This document shows, piece by piece, positions 34,601-48,962 of a DNA stretch of 64,000 nucleotides. Location: the NCBI GenBank assembly GCA_949987565.1, contig OX465119.1, positions 9,604,895 through 9,668,894 of the forward strand, read 5' to 3'. A program made the translations under genes and the position numbers. Every line of letters starts with the position of its first letter. The stretch's first letter is position 1. Below the pieces are notes generated by a model. That model was not told the DNA's origin. It saw only the letters and a program-made list of their open reading frames with translations, and did not search any database. Source of the DNA: Luidia sarsii (lineage: Eukaryota; Echinodermata; Asteroidea; Paxillosida; Luidiidae).

Positions 34601-37412
34601 CATGCCAAGTTATAGCTTCGTCTAAATAATAATGAAGGAGATATTAACTTGCAAAGTGTAATTTTCTTTCCAGTTACTTTTCGCCGACCGACTGTTGTGT
34701 GCGGCTCTCTACACACACAAGCTGCCCAGCTGACAGAGGTTAGTTCTAGTTGCTTGATCCTATAATCATCTTACTATTTTCGATTTAAGATTTTTTACCA
34801 CTGATAGATAGGTATTTTCAAGGGCTGTTTGCATGCCAAGTTATAGCTTCGTCAAAATAATAATAAAGGAGATATTAACTTGCAAAGTTTAATTTTCTTT
34901 CCAGTTACTTTTCGCCGACCGACTGTTGTGTGCGGCTCTCTACACACACAAGCTGCCCAGCTGACAGAGGTTAGTTCTAGTTGCTTGAAACTATAATCAT
35001 CTTTCTATGTTCGATTTATGATTTTTTACCACTGATAGATAGGTATTTTCAAGGGCTGTTCACATGCCAAGTTATAGGTTCCTCAAAATAATAATGAAGG
35101 AGATATTAACTTGCAAAGTGTAATTTTCTTTCCAGTTACTTTTCGCCGACCGACTGTTGTTTGCGGCTCTCTACACACACAAGCTGCCCAGCTGACAGAG
35201 GTTAGTTCTAGTTGCTTGACCATATAATCATCTTACTATTTTCGATTTAAGATTTTTTACCACTGATAGATAGGTATTTTCAAGGGCTGTTTGCATTCCA
35301 AGTTATAGCTTCGTCAAAATAACAATGAAGGAGATATTAACTTGCAAAGTGTAATTTTCTTTCCAGTTACTTTTCGCCGACCGACTGTTGTCTGCGGCTC
35401 TCTACACACACAAGCTGCCCAGCTGACAGAGGTTAGTTCTAGTTGCTTGATCATATAATCATCTTTCTATGTTCGATTTATGATTTTTTACCACTGATAG
35501 ATAGATATTTTCAAGGGCTGTTTGCATGCCAAGTTATAGCTTGCTCAAAATAATATTGAAGGAGATATTAACTTGCAAAGTGTAATTTTCTTTCCAGTTA
35601 CTTTTCGCCGACCGACTGTTGTGTGCGGCTCTCTACACACACAAGCTGCCCAGCTGACAGAGGTTAGTTCTACTTGCTTGATCATATAATCATCTTGCTT
35701 TTCTCGATTGATGTTTTTTTACCACTGATAGATAGGTATTTTCAAGGGCTGTTTGCATGCCAAGTTATAGCTTCGTCTAAATAATAATGAAGGAGATATT
35801 AACTTGCAAAGTGTAATTTTCTTTCCAGTTACTTTTCGCCGACCGACTGTTGTGTGCGGCTCTCTACACACACAAGCTGCCCAGCTGACAGAGGTTAGTT
35901 CTAGTTGCTTGATCCTATAATCATCTTACTATTTTCGATTTAAGATTTTTTACCACTGATAGATAGGTATTTTCAAGGGCTGTTTGCATGCCAAGTTATA
36001 GCTTCGTCAAAATAATAATGAAGGAGATATTAACTTGCAAAGTTTAATTTTCTTTCCAGTTACTTTTCGCCGACCGACTGTTGTGTGCGGCTCTCTACAC
36101 ACACAAGCTGCCCAGCTGACAGAGGTTAGTTCTAGTTGCTTGATCCTATAATCATCTTTCTATGTTCGATTTATGATTTTTTACCACTGATAGATAGGTA
36201 TTTTCAAGGGCTGTTCACATGCCAAGTTATAGGTTCCTCAAAATAATAATGAAGGAGATATTAACTTGCAAAGTGTAATTTTCTTTCCAGTTACTTTTCG
36301 CCGACCGACTGTTGTTTGCGGCTCTCTACACACACAAGCTGCCCAGCTGACAGAGGTTAGTTCTAGTTGCTTGACCATATAATCATCTTACTATTTTCGA
36401 TTTAAGATTTTTTACCACTGATAGATAGGTATTTTCAAGGGCTGTTTGCATGCCAAGTTATAGCTTCGTCAAAATAACAATGAAGGAGATATTAACTTTC
36501 AAAGTTTAATTTTCTTTCCAGTTACTTATCGCCGACCGACTGTTGTTTGCGGTTCTCTACACACACAAGCTGCCCAGCTGACAGAGGTTAGTTCTACTTG
36601 CTTGATCATATAATCATCTTTCTATGTTTGATTTATGATTGTTTACCACTGATAGATAGGTTTTTTCAAGGGCTGTTTGCATGCCAAGTTATAGCTTCGT
36701 CAAAATAAAAATGAAGGAGATATTAACTTGCAAAGTTTAATTTTCTTTCCAGTCACTTTTCGCCGACCGACTGTTGTGTGCGGCTCTCTACACACACAAG
36801 CTGCCCAGCTGACAGAGGTTAGTTCTAGTTGCTTGATCCTATAATTATCTTACTATTTTCGATTTAAGATTTTTTACAACTGATAGATAGATATTTTTAA
36901 GGGCTGTTTGCATGCCAAGTTCTAGCTTCCTCAAAATAATAATGAAGGAGATATTAACTTGCAAAGTGTAATTTTCTTTCCAGTTACTTCTCGCCGACCG
37001 ACTGTTGTGTGCGGCTCTCTACACACACAAGCTGCCCAGCTGACAGAGGTTAGTTTTAGTTGCTTGACTATATAATCATCTTACTATTTTCGATTTCAGA
37101 TTTTTACCACTGATAGATAGGTATTTTCAACGGCTGTTTACATGCCAAGTTATAGCTTCGTCAAAATAATAATGAAGGAGATATTAACTTGCAAAGTGTA
37201 ATTTTCTTTCCAGTTACTTATCGCCGACCGACTGTTGTTTGCGGTTCTCTACACACACAAGCTGCCCAGCTGACAGAGGTTAGTTCTAGTTGCTTGATCA
37301 CATAATCATCTTTCTATGTTCGATTTATGTTTTTTTACCACTGATAGATAGATATTTTCAAGGGCTGTTTGCATGCCAAGTTATAGCTTCCTCAAAATAA
37401 TAATGAAGGAGA
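31641..37412 (+). repeat. Large duplication, right copy (25 monomers)
   Basis: Order O-B-H-H-I-D-E/G-I-D-E/G-H-I-D-E-F-G-H/I-D-E-F-G/B-C/J-A-B'-C'. It aligns to the left copy except for D-E/G-H (33487-34179) where the left has F-G (27715-28176), which changes the offset by one monomer, and for conversion-like changes at 32101 and 36259-36720. Confidence 0.85.
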
Positions 37413-40400
37413 TATTAACTTGCAAAGTGTAATTTTCTTTCCAGTTACTTTTTGCCGACCGACTGTTGTCTGCGGCTCTCTACACACACAAGCTGCCCAG
37501 CTGACAGAGGTTAGTTCTAGTTGCTTGATCCTATAATCATCTTTCTATGTTCGATTTATGATTTTTTACCACTGATAGATAGGTATTTTCAAGGGCTGTT
37601 CACATGCCAAGTTATAGGTTTCTCAAAATAATAATGACTGAGATATTAACTTGCAAAGTGTAATTTTCTTTCCAGTTACTTTTCGCCGACCGACTGTTGT
37701 GTGCGGCTCTCTACACACACAAGCTGCCCAGCTGACAGAGGTTAGTTCTAGTTGCTTGACCATATAATCATCTTACTATTTTCGATTTAAGATTTTTTAC
37801 CACTGATAGATAGGTATTTTCAAGGGCTGTTTGCATTCCAAGTTATAGCTTCGTCAAAATAACAATGAAGGAGATATTAACTTGCAAAGTGTAATTTTCT
37901 TTCCAGTTACTTTTCGCCGACCGACTGTTGTCTGCGGCTCTCTACACACACAAGCTGCCCAGCTGACAGAGGTTAGTTCTACTTGCTTGATCATATAATC
38001 ATCTTTCTATGTTCGATTTATGATTTTTTACCACTGATAGATAGGTTTTTTCAAGGGCTGTTTGCATGCCAAGTTATAGCTTCGTCAAAATAATAATGAA
38101 GGAGATATTAACTTGCAAAGTTTAATTTTCTTTCCAGTTACTTTTCGCCGACCGACTGTTGTGTGCGGCTCTCTACACACACAAGCTGCCAAGCTGACAG
38201 AGGTTATTTCTAGTTGCTTGATCATATAATCATCTTACTATTTTCGATTTCAGATTTTTTACCACTGATAGATAGGTATTTTCAAGGGCTGTTTGCATGC
38301 CAAGTTATAGCTTCGTCAAAATAACAATGAAGGAGATATTAACTTTCAAAGTTTAATTTTCTTTCCAGTTACTTATCGCCGACCGACTGTTGTTTGCGGT
38401 TCTCTACACACACAAGCTGCCCAGCTGACAGAGGTTAGTTCTAGTTGCTTGATCACATAATCATCTTTCTATGTTCGATTTATGATTTTTTACCACTGAT
38501 AGATAGATATTTTCAAGGGCTGTTTGCATGCCAAGTTATAGCTTCCTCAAAATAATAATGAAGGAGATATTAACTTGCAAAGTGTAATTTTCTTTCCAGT
38601 TACTTTTTGCCGACCGACTGTTGTCTGCGGCTCTCTACACACACAAGCTGCCCAGCTGACAGAGGTTAGTTCTACTTGCTTGATCATATAATCATCTTGC
38701 TTTTCTCGATTTATGTTTTTTTACCACTGATAGATAGGTATTTTCAAGGGCTGTTTGCATGCCAAGTTATAGCTTCGTCAAAATAACAATGAAGGAGATA
38801 TTAACTTTCAAAGTTTAATTTTCTTTCCAGTTACTTATCGCCGACCGACTGTTGTTTGCGGTTCTCTACACACACAAGCTGCCCAGCTGACAGAGGTTAG
38901 TTCTAGTTGCTTGATCACATAATCATCTTTCTATGTTCGATTTATGATTTTTTACCACTGATAGATAGATATTTTCAAGGGCTGTTTGCATGCCAAGTTA
39001 TAGCTTCCTCTAAATAATAATGAAGGAGATATTAACTTGCAAAGTGTAATTTTCTTTCCAGTTACTTTTTGCCGACCGACTGTTGTCTGCGGCTCTCTAC
39101 ACACACAAGCTGCCCAGCTGACAGAGGTTAGTTCTACTTGCTTGATCATATAATCATCTTGCTGTGTTCGATTTATTTTTTTTACCACTGATAGATAGGT
39201 ATTTTCAAGGGCTGTTCACATGCCAAGTTATAGGTTCCTCAAAATAATAATGAAGGAGATATTAACTTGCAAAGTGTAATTTTCTTTCCAGTTACTTATC
39301 GCCGACCGACTGTTGTTTGCGGTTCTCTAAACACACAAGCTGCCCAGCTGACAGAGGTTAGTTCTAGTTGCTTGATCATATAATCATCTTTCTATTTTCG
39401 ATTTATGATTTTTTACCACTGATAGATAGATATTTTCAAGGGCTGTTTGCATGCCAAGTTATAGCTTGCTCAAAATAATATTGAAGGAGATATTAACTTG
39501 CAAAGTGTAATTTTCTTTCCAGTTACTTTTCGCCGACCGACTGTTGTGTGCGGCTCTCTACACACACAAGCTGCCCAGCTGACAGAGGTTAGTTCTACTT
39601 GCTTGATCATATAATCATCTTGCTTTTCTCGATTTATGTTTTTTTACCACTGATAGATAGGTATTTTCAAGGGCTGTTTGCATGCCAAGTTATAGCTTCG
39701 TCTAAATAATAATGAAGGAGATATTAACTTGCAAAGTGTAATTTTCTTTCCAGTTACTTTTCGCCGACCGACTGTTGTGTGCGGCTCTCTACACACACAA
39801 GCTGCCCAGCTGACAGAGGTTAGTTCTAGTTGCTTGATCCTATAATCATCTTACTATTTTCGATTTAAGATTTTTTACCACTGATAGATAGGTATTTTCA
39901 AGGGCTGTTTGCATGCCAAGTTATAGCTTCGTCAAAATAATAATGAAGGAGATATTAACTTGCAAAGTTTAATTTTCTTTCCAGTTACTTTTCGCCGACC
40001 GACTGTTGTGTGCGGCTCTCTACACACACAAGCTGCCCAGCTGACAGAGGTTAGTTCTAGTTGCTTGATCCTATAATCATCTTTCTATGTTCGATTTATG
40101 ATTTTTTTACCACTGATAGATAGGTATTTTCAAGGGCTGTTCACATGCCAAGTTATAGGTTCCTCAAAATAATAATGAAGGAGATATTAACTTGCAAAGT
40201 GTAATTTTCTTTCCAGTTACTTTTCGCAGACCGACTGTTGTGTGCGGCTCTCTACACACACAAGCTGCCCAGCTGACAGAGGTTAGTTCTAGTTGCTTGA
40301 CCATATAATCATCTTACTATTTTCGATTTCAGATTTTTTACCACTGATAGATAGGTATTTTCAAGGGCTGTTTGCATGCCAAGTTATAGCTTCGTCAAAA

Positions 40401-41801
40401 TAACAATGAAGGAGATATTAACTTTCAAAGTTTAATTTTCTTTCCAGTTACTTATCGCCGACCGACTGTTGTTTGCGGTTCTCTACACACACAAGCTGCC
40501 CAGCTGACAGAGGTTAGTTCTAGTTGCTTGATCACATAATCATCTTTCTATGTTCGATTTATGATTTTTTACCACTGATAGATAGGTATTTTCAAGGGCT
40601 GTTTGCATGCCAAGTTATAGCTTCCTCAAAATAATAATGAAGGAGATATTAACTTGCAAAGTGTAATTTTCTTTCCAGTTACTTTTTGCCGACCGACTGT
40701 TGTCTGCGGCTCTCTACACACACAAGCTGCCCAGCTGACAGAGGTTAGTTCTACTTGCTTGATCATATAATCATCTTGCTTTTCTCGATTTATGTTTTTT
40801 TACCACTGATAGATAGGTATTTTCAAGGGCTGTTTGCATGCCAAGTTATAGCTTCGTCTAAATAATAATGAAGGAGATATTAACTTGCAAAGTGTAATTT
40901 TCTTTCCAGTTACTTTTCGCCGACCGACTGTTGTGTGCGGCTCTCTACACACACAAGCTGCCCAGCTGACAGAGGTTAGTTCTAGTTGCTTGATCCTATA
41001 ATCATCTTACTATTTTCGATTTAAGATTTTTTACCACTGATAGATAGGTATTTTCAAGGGCTGTTTGCATGCCAAGTTATAGCTTCGTCAAAATAATAAT
41101 GAAGGAGATATTAACTTGCAAAGTTTAATTTTCTTTCCAGTTACTTTTCGCCGACCGACTGTTGTGTGCGGCTCTCTACACACACAAGCTGCCCAGCTGA
41201 CAGAGGTTAGTTCTAGTTGCTTGATCCTATAATCATCTTTCTATGTTCGATTTATGATTTTTTACCACTGATAGATAGGTATTTTCAAGGGCTGTTCACA
41301 TGCCAAGTTATAGGTTCCTCAAAATAATAATGAAGGAGATATTAACTTGCAAAGTGTAATTTTCTTTCCAGTTACTTTTCGCCGACCGACTGTTGTGTGC
41401 GGCTCTCTACACACACAAGCTGCCCAGCTGACAGAGGTTAGTTCTAGTTGCTTGACCATATAATCATCTTACTATTTTCGATTTAAGATTTTTTACCACT
41501 GATAGATAGGTATTTTCAAGGGCTGTTTGCATTCCAAGTTATAGCTTCGTCAAAATAACAATGAAGGAGATATTAACTTGCAAAGTGTAATTTTCTTTCC
41601 AGTTACTTTTCGCCGACCGATTGTTGTTTGCGGCTCTCTACACACACAAGCTGCCCAGCTGACAGAGGTTAGTTCTACTTGCTTGATCATATAATCATCT
41701 TTCTATGTTCGATTTATGATTTTTTACCACTGATAGATAGGTTTTTTCAAGGGCTGTTTGCATGCCAAGTTATAGCTTCGTCAAAATAATAATGAAGGAG
41801 T
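37413..41801 (+). repeat. Mixed segment, 19 monomers
   Basis: Order K-G-J2-L/B-C-H/D-C-H-I-D-E-F-G/B-C-H/D-E-F-G-J2. K at 37413 carries aatgactgag as in the 6-monomer HOR. Two H/D hybrids (38568, 40647) start with H markers and switch to D at gcttttct. Monomer 39030 is 230 bp and 39953 is 232 bp. Confidence 0.8.
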
Positions 41802-43418
41802 TATTAACTTGCAAAGTTTAATTTTCTTTCCAGTTACTTTTCGCCGACCGACTGTTGTGTGCGGCTCTCTACACACACAAGCTGCCAAGCTGACAGAGGT
41901 TAGTTCTAGTTGCTTGATCATATAATCATTTTTCTATGTTCGATTTATGTTTTTTTACCACTGATAGATAGGTATTTTCAACGGCTGTTTACATGCCAAG
42001 TTATAGCTTCGTCAAAATAATAATGAAGGAGATATTAACTTGCAAAGTTAAATTTTCTTTCCAGTTACTTTTCGCCGACCGACTGTTGTGTGCGGCTCTC
42101 TACACACACAAGCTGCCCAGCTGACAGAGGTTAGTTCTAGTTGCTTGATCCTATAATTATCTTACTATTTTCGATTTAAGATTTTTTACAACTGATAGAT
42201 AGATATTTTCAAGGGCTGTTTGCATGCCAAGTTCTAGCTTCCTCAAAATAATAATGAAGGAGATATTAACTTGCAAAGTGTAATTTTCTTTCCAGTTACT
42301 TCTCGCCGACCGACTGTTGTGTGCGGCTCTCTACACACACAAGCTGCCCAGCTGACAGAGGTTAGTTTTAGTTGCTTGACTATATAATCATCTTACTATT
42401 TTCGATTTCAGATTTTTTACCACTGATAGATAGGTATTTTCAAGGGCTGTTTGCATGCCAAGTTATAGCTTCGTCAAAATAACAATGAAGGAGATATTAA
42501 CTTTCAAAGTTTAATTTTCTTTCCAGTTACTTATCGCCGACCGACTGTTGTTTGCGGTTCTCTACACACACAAGCTGCCCAGCTGACAGAGGTTAGTTCT
42601 AGTTGCTTGATCACATAATCATCTTTCTATGTTCGATTTATGATTTTTTACCACTGATAGATAGATATTTTCAAGGGCTGTTTGCATGCCAAGTTATAGC
42701 TTCCTCAAAATAATAATGAAGGAGATATTAACTTGCAAAGTGTAATTTTCTTTCCAGTTACTTTTTGCCGACCGACTGTTGTCTGCGGCTCTCTACACAC
42801 ACAAGCTGCCCAGCTGACAGAGGTTAGTTCTACTTGCTTGATCATATAATCATCTTGCTGTGTTCGATTTATGTTTTTTTACCACTGATAGATAGGTATT
42901 TTCAAGGGCTGTTCACATGCCAAGTTATAGGTTCCTCAAAATAATAATGAAGGAGATATTAACTTGCAAAGTGTAATTTTCTTTCCAGTTACTTATCGCC
43001 GACCGACTGTTGTTTGCGGTTCTCTAAACACACAAGCTGCCAAGCTGACAGAGGTTAGTTCTAGTTGCTTGATCATATAATCATCTTTCTATTTTCGATT
43101 TATGATTTTTTACCACTGATAGATAGATATTTTCAAGGGCTGTTTGCATGCCAAGTTATAGCTTGCTCAAAATAATATTGAAGGAGATATTAACTTGCAA
43201 AGTGTAATTTTCTTTCCAGTTACTTTTCGCCGACCGACTGTTGTGTGCGGCTCTCTACACACACAAGCTGCCCAGCTGACAGAGGTTAGTTCTACTTGCT
43301 TGATCATATAATCATCTTGCTTTTCTCGATTTATGTTTTTTTACCACTGATAGATAGGTTTTTTCAAGGGCTGTTTGCATGCCAAGTTATAGCTTCGTCA
43401 AAATAATAATGAAGGAGT
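41802..43418 (+). repeat. 7-monomer unit L-A-B-C-H-I-D/J2 (1617 bp)
   Basis: The rare gagttattaac at its start (41799) recurs at 43416, exactly 1617 bases on, and again at 46881. The unit ends in a D/J2 hybrid at 43188. Confidence 0.85.
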
Positions 43419-46400
43419 TATTAACTTGCAAAGTTTAATTTTCTTTCCAGTTACTTTTCGCCGACCGACTGTTGTGTGCGGCTCTCTACACACACAAGCT
43501 GCCAAGCTGACAGAGGTTAGTTCTAGTTGCTTGATCATATAATCATTTTTCTATGTTCGATTTATGTTTTTTTACCACTGATAGATAGGTATTTTCAACG
43601 GCTGTTTACATGCCAAGTTATAGCTTCGTCAAAATAATAATGAAGGAGATATTAACTTGCAAAGTTAAATTTTCTTTCCAGTTACTTTTCGCCGACCGAC
43701 TGTTGTGTGCGGCTCTCTACACACACAAGCTGCCCAGCTGACAGAGGTTAGGTCTAGTTGCTTGATCCTATAATTATCTTACTATTTTCGATTTAAGATT
43801 TTTTACAACTGATAGATAGATATTTTCAAGGGCTGTTTGCATGCCAAGTTCTAGCTTCCTCAAAATAATAATGAAGGAGATATTAACTTGCAAAGTGTAA
43901 TTTTCTTTCCAGTTACTTCTCGCCGACCGACTGTTGTGTGCGGCTCTCTACACACACAAGCTGCCCAGCTGACAGAGGTTAGTTTTAGTTGCTTGACTAT
44001 ATAATCATCTTACTATTTTCGATTTCAGATTTTTTACCACTGATAGATAGGTATTTTCAAGGGCTGTTTGCATGCCAAGTTCTAGCTTCGTCAAAATAAC
44101 AATGAAGGAGATATTAACTTTCAAAGTTTAATTTTCTTTCCAGTTACTTATCGCCGACCGACTGTTGTTTGCGGTTCTCTACACACACAAGCTGCCCAGC
44201 TGACAGAGGTTAGTTCTAGTTGCTTGATCACATAATCATCTTTCTATGTTCGATTTATGATTTTTTACCACTGATAGATAGATATTTTCAAGGGCTGTTT
44301 GCATGCCAAGTTATAGCTTCCTCAAAATAATAATGAAGGAGATATTAACTTGCAAAGTGTAATTTTCTTTCCAGTTACTTTTTGCCGACCGACTGTTGTC
44401 TGCGGCTCTCTACACACACAAGCTGCCCAGCTGACAGAGGTTAGTTCTACTTGCTTGATCATATAATCATCTTGCTGTGTTCGATTTATGTTTTTTTACC
44501 ACTGATAGATAGGTATTTTCAAGGGCTGTTCACATGCCAAGTTATAGGTTCCTCAAAATAATAATGAAGGAGATATTAACTTGCAAAGTGTAATTTTCTT
44601 TCCAGTTACTTATCGCCGACCGACTGTTGTTTGCGGTTCTCTAAACACACAAGCTGCCCAGCTGACAGAGGTTAGTTTTAGTTGCTTGACTATATAATCA
44701 TCTTACTATTTTCGATTTCAGATTTTTTACCACTGATAGATAGGTATTTTCAAGGGCTGTTTGCATGCCAAGTTATAGCTTCGTCAAAATAACAATGAAG
44801 GAGATATTAACTTTCAAAGTTTAATTTTCTTTCCAGTTACTTATCGCCGACCGACTGTTGTTTGCGGTTCTCTACACACACAAGCTGCCCAGCTGACAGA
44901 GGTTAGTTCTAGTTGCTTGATCACATAATCATCTTTCTATGTTCGATTTATGATTTTTTACCACTGATAGATAGATATTTTCAAGGGCTGTTTGCATGCC
45001 AAGTTATAGCTTCCTCAAAATAATAATGAAGGAGATATTAACTTGCAAAGTGTAATTTTCTTTCCAGTTACTTTTTGCCGACCGACTGTTGTCTGCGGCT
45101 CTCTACACACACAAGCTGCCCAGCTGACAGAGGTTAGTTCTACTTGCTTGATCATATAATCATCTTGCTGTGTTCGATTTATGTTTTTTTACCACTGATA
45201 GATAGGTATTTTCAAGGGCTGTTCACATGCCAAGTTATAGGTTCCTCAAAATAATAATGAAGGAGATATTAACTTGCAAAGTGTAATTTTCTTTCCAGTT
45301 ACTTATCGCCGACCGACTGTTGTTTGCGGTTCTCTAAACACACAAGCTGCCAAGCTGACAGAGGTTAGTTCTAGTTGCTTGATCATATAATCATCTTTCT
45401 ATTTTCGATTTATGATTTTTTACCACTGATAGATAGATATTTTCAAGGGCTGTTTGCATGCCAAGTTATAGCTTCCTCAAAATAATAATGAAGGAGATAT
45501 TAACTTGCAAAGTGTAATTTTCTTTCCAGTTACTTTTTGCCGACCGACTGTTGTCTGCGGCTCTCTACACACACAAGCTGCCCAGCTGACAGAGGTTAGT
45601 TCTACTTGCTTGATCATATAATCATCTTGCTGTGTTCGATTTATGTTTTTTTACCACTGATAGATAGGTATTTTCAAGGGCTGTTCACATGCCAAGTTAT
45701 AGGTTCCTCAAAATAATAATGAAGGAGATATTAACTTGCAAAGTGTAATTTTCTTTCCAGTTACTTATCGCCGACCGACTGTTGTTTGCGGTTCTCTAAA
45801 CACACAAGCTGCCCAGCTGACAGAGGTTAGTTTTAGTTGCTTGACTATATAATCATCTTACTATTTTCGATTTCAGATTTTTTACCACTGATAGATAGGT
45901 ATTTTCAAGGGCTGTTTGCATGCCAAGTTATAGCTTCGTCAAAATAACAATGAAGGAGATATTAACTTTCAAAGTTTAATTTTCTTTCCAGTTACTTATC
46001 GCCGACCGACTGTTGTTTGCGGTTCTCTACACACACAAGCTGCCCAGCTGACAGAGGTTAGTTCTAGTTGCTTGATCACATAATCATCTTTCTATGTTCG
46101 ATTTATGATTTTTTACCACTGATAGATAGATATTTTCAAGGGCTGTTTGCATGCCAAGTTATAGCTTCCTCAAAATAATAATGAAGGAGATATTAACTTG
46201 CAAAGTGTAATTTTCTTTCCAGTTACTTTTTGCCGACCGACTGTTGTCTGCGGCTCTCTACACACACAAGCTGCCCAGCTGACAGAGGTTAGTTCTACTT
46301 GCTTGATCATATAATCATCTTGCTGTGTTCGATTTATGTTTTTTTACCACTGATAGATAGGTATTTTCAAGGGCTGTTCACATGCCAAGTTATAGGTTCC

Positions 46401-46883
46401 TCAAAATAATAATGAAGGAGATATTAACTTGCAAAGTGTAATTTTCTTTCCAGTTACTTATCGCCGACCGACTGTTGTTTGCGGTTCTCTAAACACACAA
46501 GCTGCCAAGCTGACAGAGGTTAGTTCTAGTTGCTTGATCATATAATCATCTTTCTATTTTCGATTTATGATTTTTTACCACTGATAGATAGATATTTTCA
46601 AGGGCTGTTTGCATGCCAAGTTATAGCTTGCTCAAAATAATATTGAAGGAGATATTAACTTGCAAAGTGTAATTTTCTTTCCAGTTACTTTTCGCCGACC
46701 GACTGTTGTGTGCGGCTCTCTACACACACAAGCTGCCCAGCTGACAGAGGTTAGTTCTACTTGCTTGATCATATAATCATCTTGCTTTTCTCGATTTATG
46801 TTTTTTTACCACTGATAGATAGGTTTTTTCAAGGGCTGTTTGCATGCCAAGTTATAGCTTCGTCAAAATAATAATGAAGGAGT
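43419..46883 (+). repeat. 15-monomer unit (3465 bp) containing a 5-monomer duplication
   Basis: Order L-A-B-C-H-I/B-C-H-I/C-H-I/B-C-H-I-D/J2. The next L begins 3465 bases later (46884), and the marker gttaggtct at 43748 recurs at 47213. Inside, I/B hybrids at 44574 and 45729 are exactly 1155 (5 x 231) apart. Confidence 0.85.
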
Positions 46884-48269
46884 TATTAACTTGCAAAGTT
46901 TAATTTTCTTTCCAGTTACTTTTCGCCGACCGACTGTTGTGTGCGGCTCTCTACACACACAAGCTGCCAAGCTGACAGAGGTTAGTTCTAGTTGCTTGAT
47001 CATATAATCATTTTTCTATGTTCGATTTATGTTTTTTTACCACTGATAGATAGGTATTTTCAACGGCTGTTTACATGCCAAGTTATAGCTTCGTCAAAAT
47101 AATAATGAAGGAGATATTAACTTGCAAAGTTAAATTTTCTTTCCAGTTACTTTTCGCCGACCGACTGTTGTGTGCGGCTCTCTACACACACAAGCTGCCC
47201 AGCTGACAGAGGTTAGGTCTAGTTGCTTGATCCTATAATTATCTTACTATTTTCGATTTAAGATTTTTTACAACTGATAGATAGATATTTTCAAGGGCTG
47301 TTTGCATGCCAAGTTCTAGCTTCCTCAAAATAATAATGAAGGAGATATTAACTTGCAAAGTGTAATTTTCTTTCCAGTTACTTCTCGCCGACCGACTGTT
47401 GTGTGCGGCTCTCTACACACACAAGCTGCCCAGCTGACAGAGGTTAGTTTTAGTTGCTTGACTATATAATCATCTTACTATTTTCGATTTCAGATTTTTT
47501 ACCACTGATAGATAGGTATTTTCAAGGGCTGTTTGCATGCCAAGTTCTAGCTTCGTCAAAATAACAATGAAGGAGATATTAACTTTCAAAGTTTAATTTT
47601 CTTTCCAGTTACTTATCGCCGACCGACTGTTGTTTGCGGTTCTCTACACACACAAGCTGCCCAGCTGACAGAGGTTAGTTCTAGTTGCTTGATCACATAA
47701 TCATCTTTCTATGTTCGATTTATGATTTTTTACCACTGATAGATAGATATTTTCAAGGGCTGTTTGCATGCCAAGTTATAGCTTCCTCAAAATAATAATG
47801 AAGGAGATATTAACTTGCAAAGTGTAATTTTCTTTCCAGTTACTTTTTGCCGACCGACTGTTGTCTGCGGCTCTCTACACACACAAGCTGCCCAGCTGAC
47901 AGAGGTTAGTTCTACTTGCTTGATCATATAATCATCTTGCTGTGTTCGATTTATGTTTTTTTACCACTGATAGATAGGTATTTTCAAGGGCTGTTCACAT
48001 GCCAAGTTATAGGTTCCTCAAAATAATAATGAAGGAGATATTAACTTGCAAAGTGTAATTTTCTTTCCAGTTACTTATCGCCGACCGACTGTTGTTTGCG
48101 GTTCTCTAAACACACAAGCTGCCCAGCTGACAGAGGTTAGTTCTAGTTGCTTGATCATATAATCATCTTTCTATTTTCGATTTATGATTTTTTACCACTG
48201 ATAGATAGATATTTTCAAGGGCTGTTTGCATGCCAAGTTATAGCTTGCTCAAAATAATATTGAAGGAGA
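46884..48269 (+). repeat. Third L-A-B-C-H-I run
   Basis: Six monomers match the start of the 15-monomer unit, including gttaggtct at 47213 and ttctagcttcg near 47545. The I monomer here is unbroken, unlike the I/B hybrid at 44574. Confidence 0.8.
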
Positions 48270-48962
48270 TATTAACTTGCAAAGTGTAATTTTCTTTCCA
48301 GTTACTTTTCGCCGACCGACTGTTGTGTGCGGCTCTCTACACACACAAGCTGCCCAGCTGACAGAGGTTAGTTCTACTTGCTTGATCATATAATCATCTT
48401 GCTTTTCTCGATTTATGTTTTTTTACCACTGATAGATAGGTATTTTCAAGGGCTGTTTGCATGCCAAGTTATAGCTTCGTCTAAATAATAATGAAGGAGA
48501 TATTAACTCGCAAAGTGTAATTTTCTTTCCAGTTACTTTTCGCCGACCGACTGTTGTGTGCGGCTCTCTACACACACAAGCTGCCCAGCTGACAGAGGTT
48601 AGTTCTAGTTGCTTGATCCTATAATCATCTTACTATTTTCGATTTAAGATTTTTTACCACTGATAGATAGGTATTTTCAAGGGCTGTTTGCATGCCAAGT
48701 TATAGCTTCGTCAAAATAATAATGAAGGAGATATTAACTTGCAAAGTTTAATTTTCTTTCCAGTTACTTTTCGCCGACCGACTGTTGTGTGCGGCTCTCT
48801 ACACACACAAGCTGCCCAGCTGACAGAGGTTAGTTCTAGTTGCTTGATCCTATAATCATCTTTCTATGTTCGATTTATGATTTTTTACCACTGATAGATA
48901 GGTATTTTCAAGGGCTGTTCACATGCCAAGTTATAGGTTCCTCAAAATAATAATGAAGGAGA
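48270..48962 (+). repeat. 3-monomer duplication D-E-F, copy 1 (693 bp)
   Basis: The E marker actcgc at 48506 recurs at 49199, exactly 693 bases on. Confidence 0.88.
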
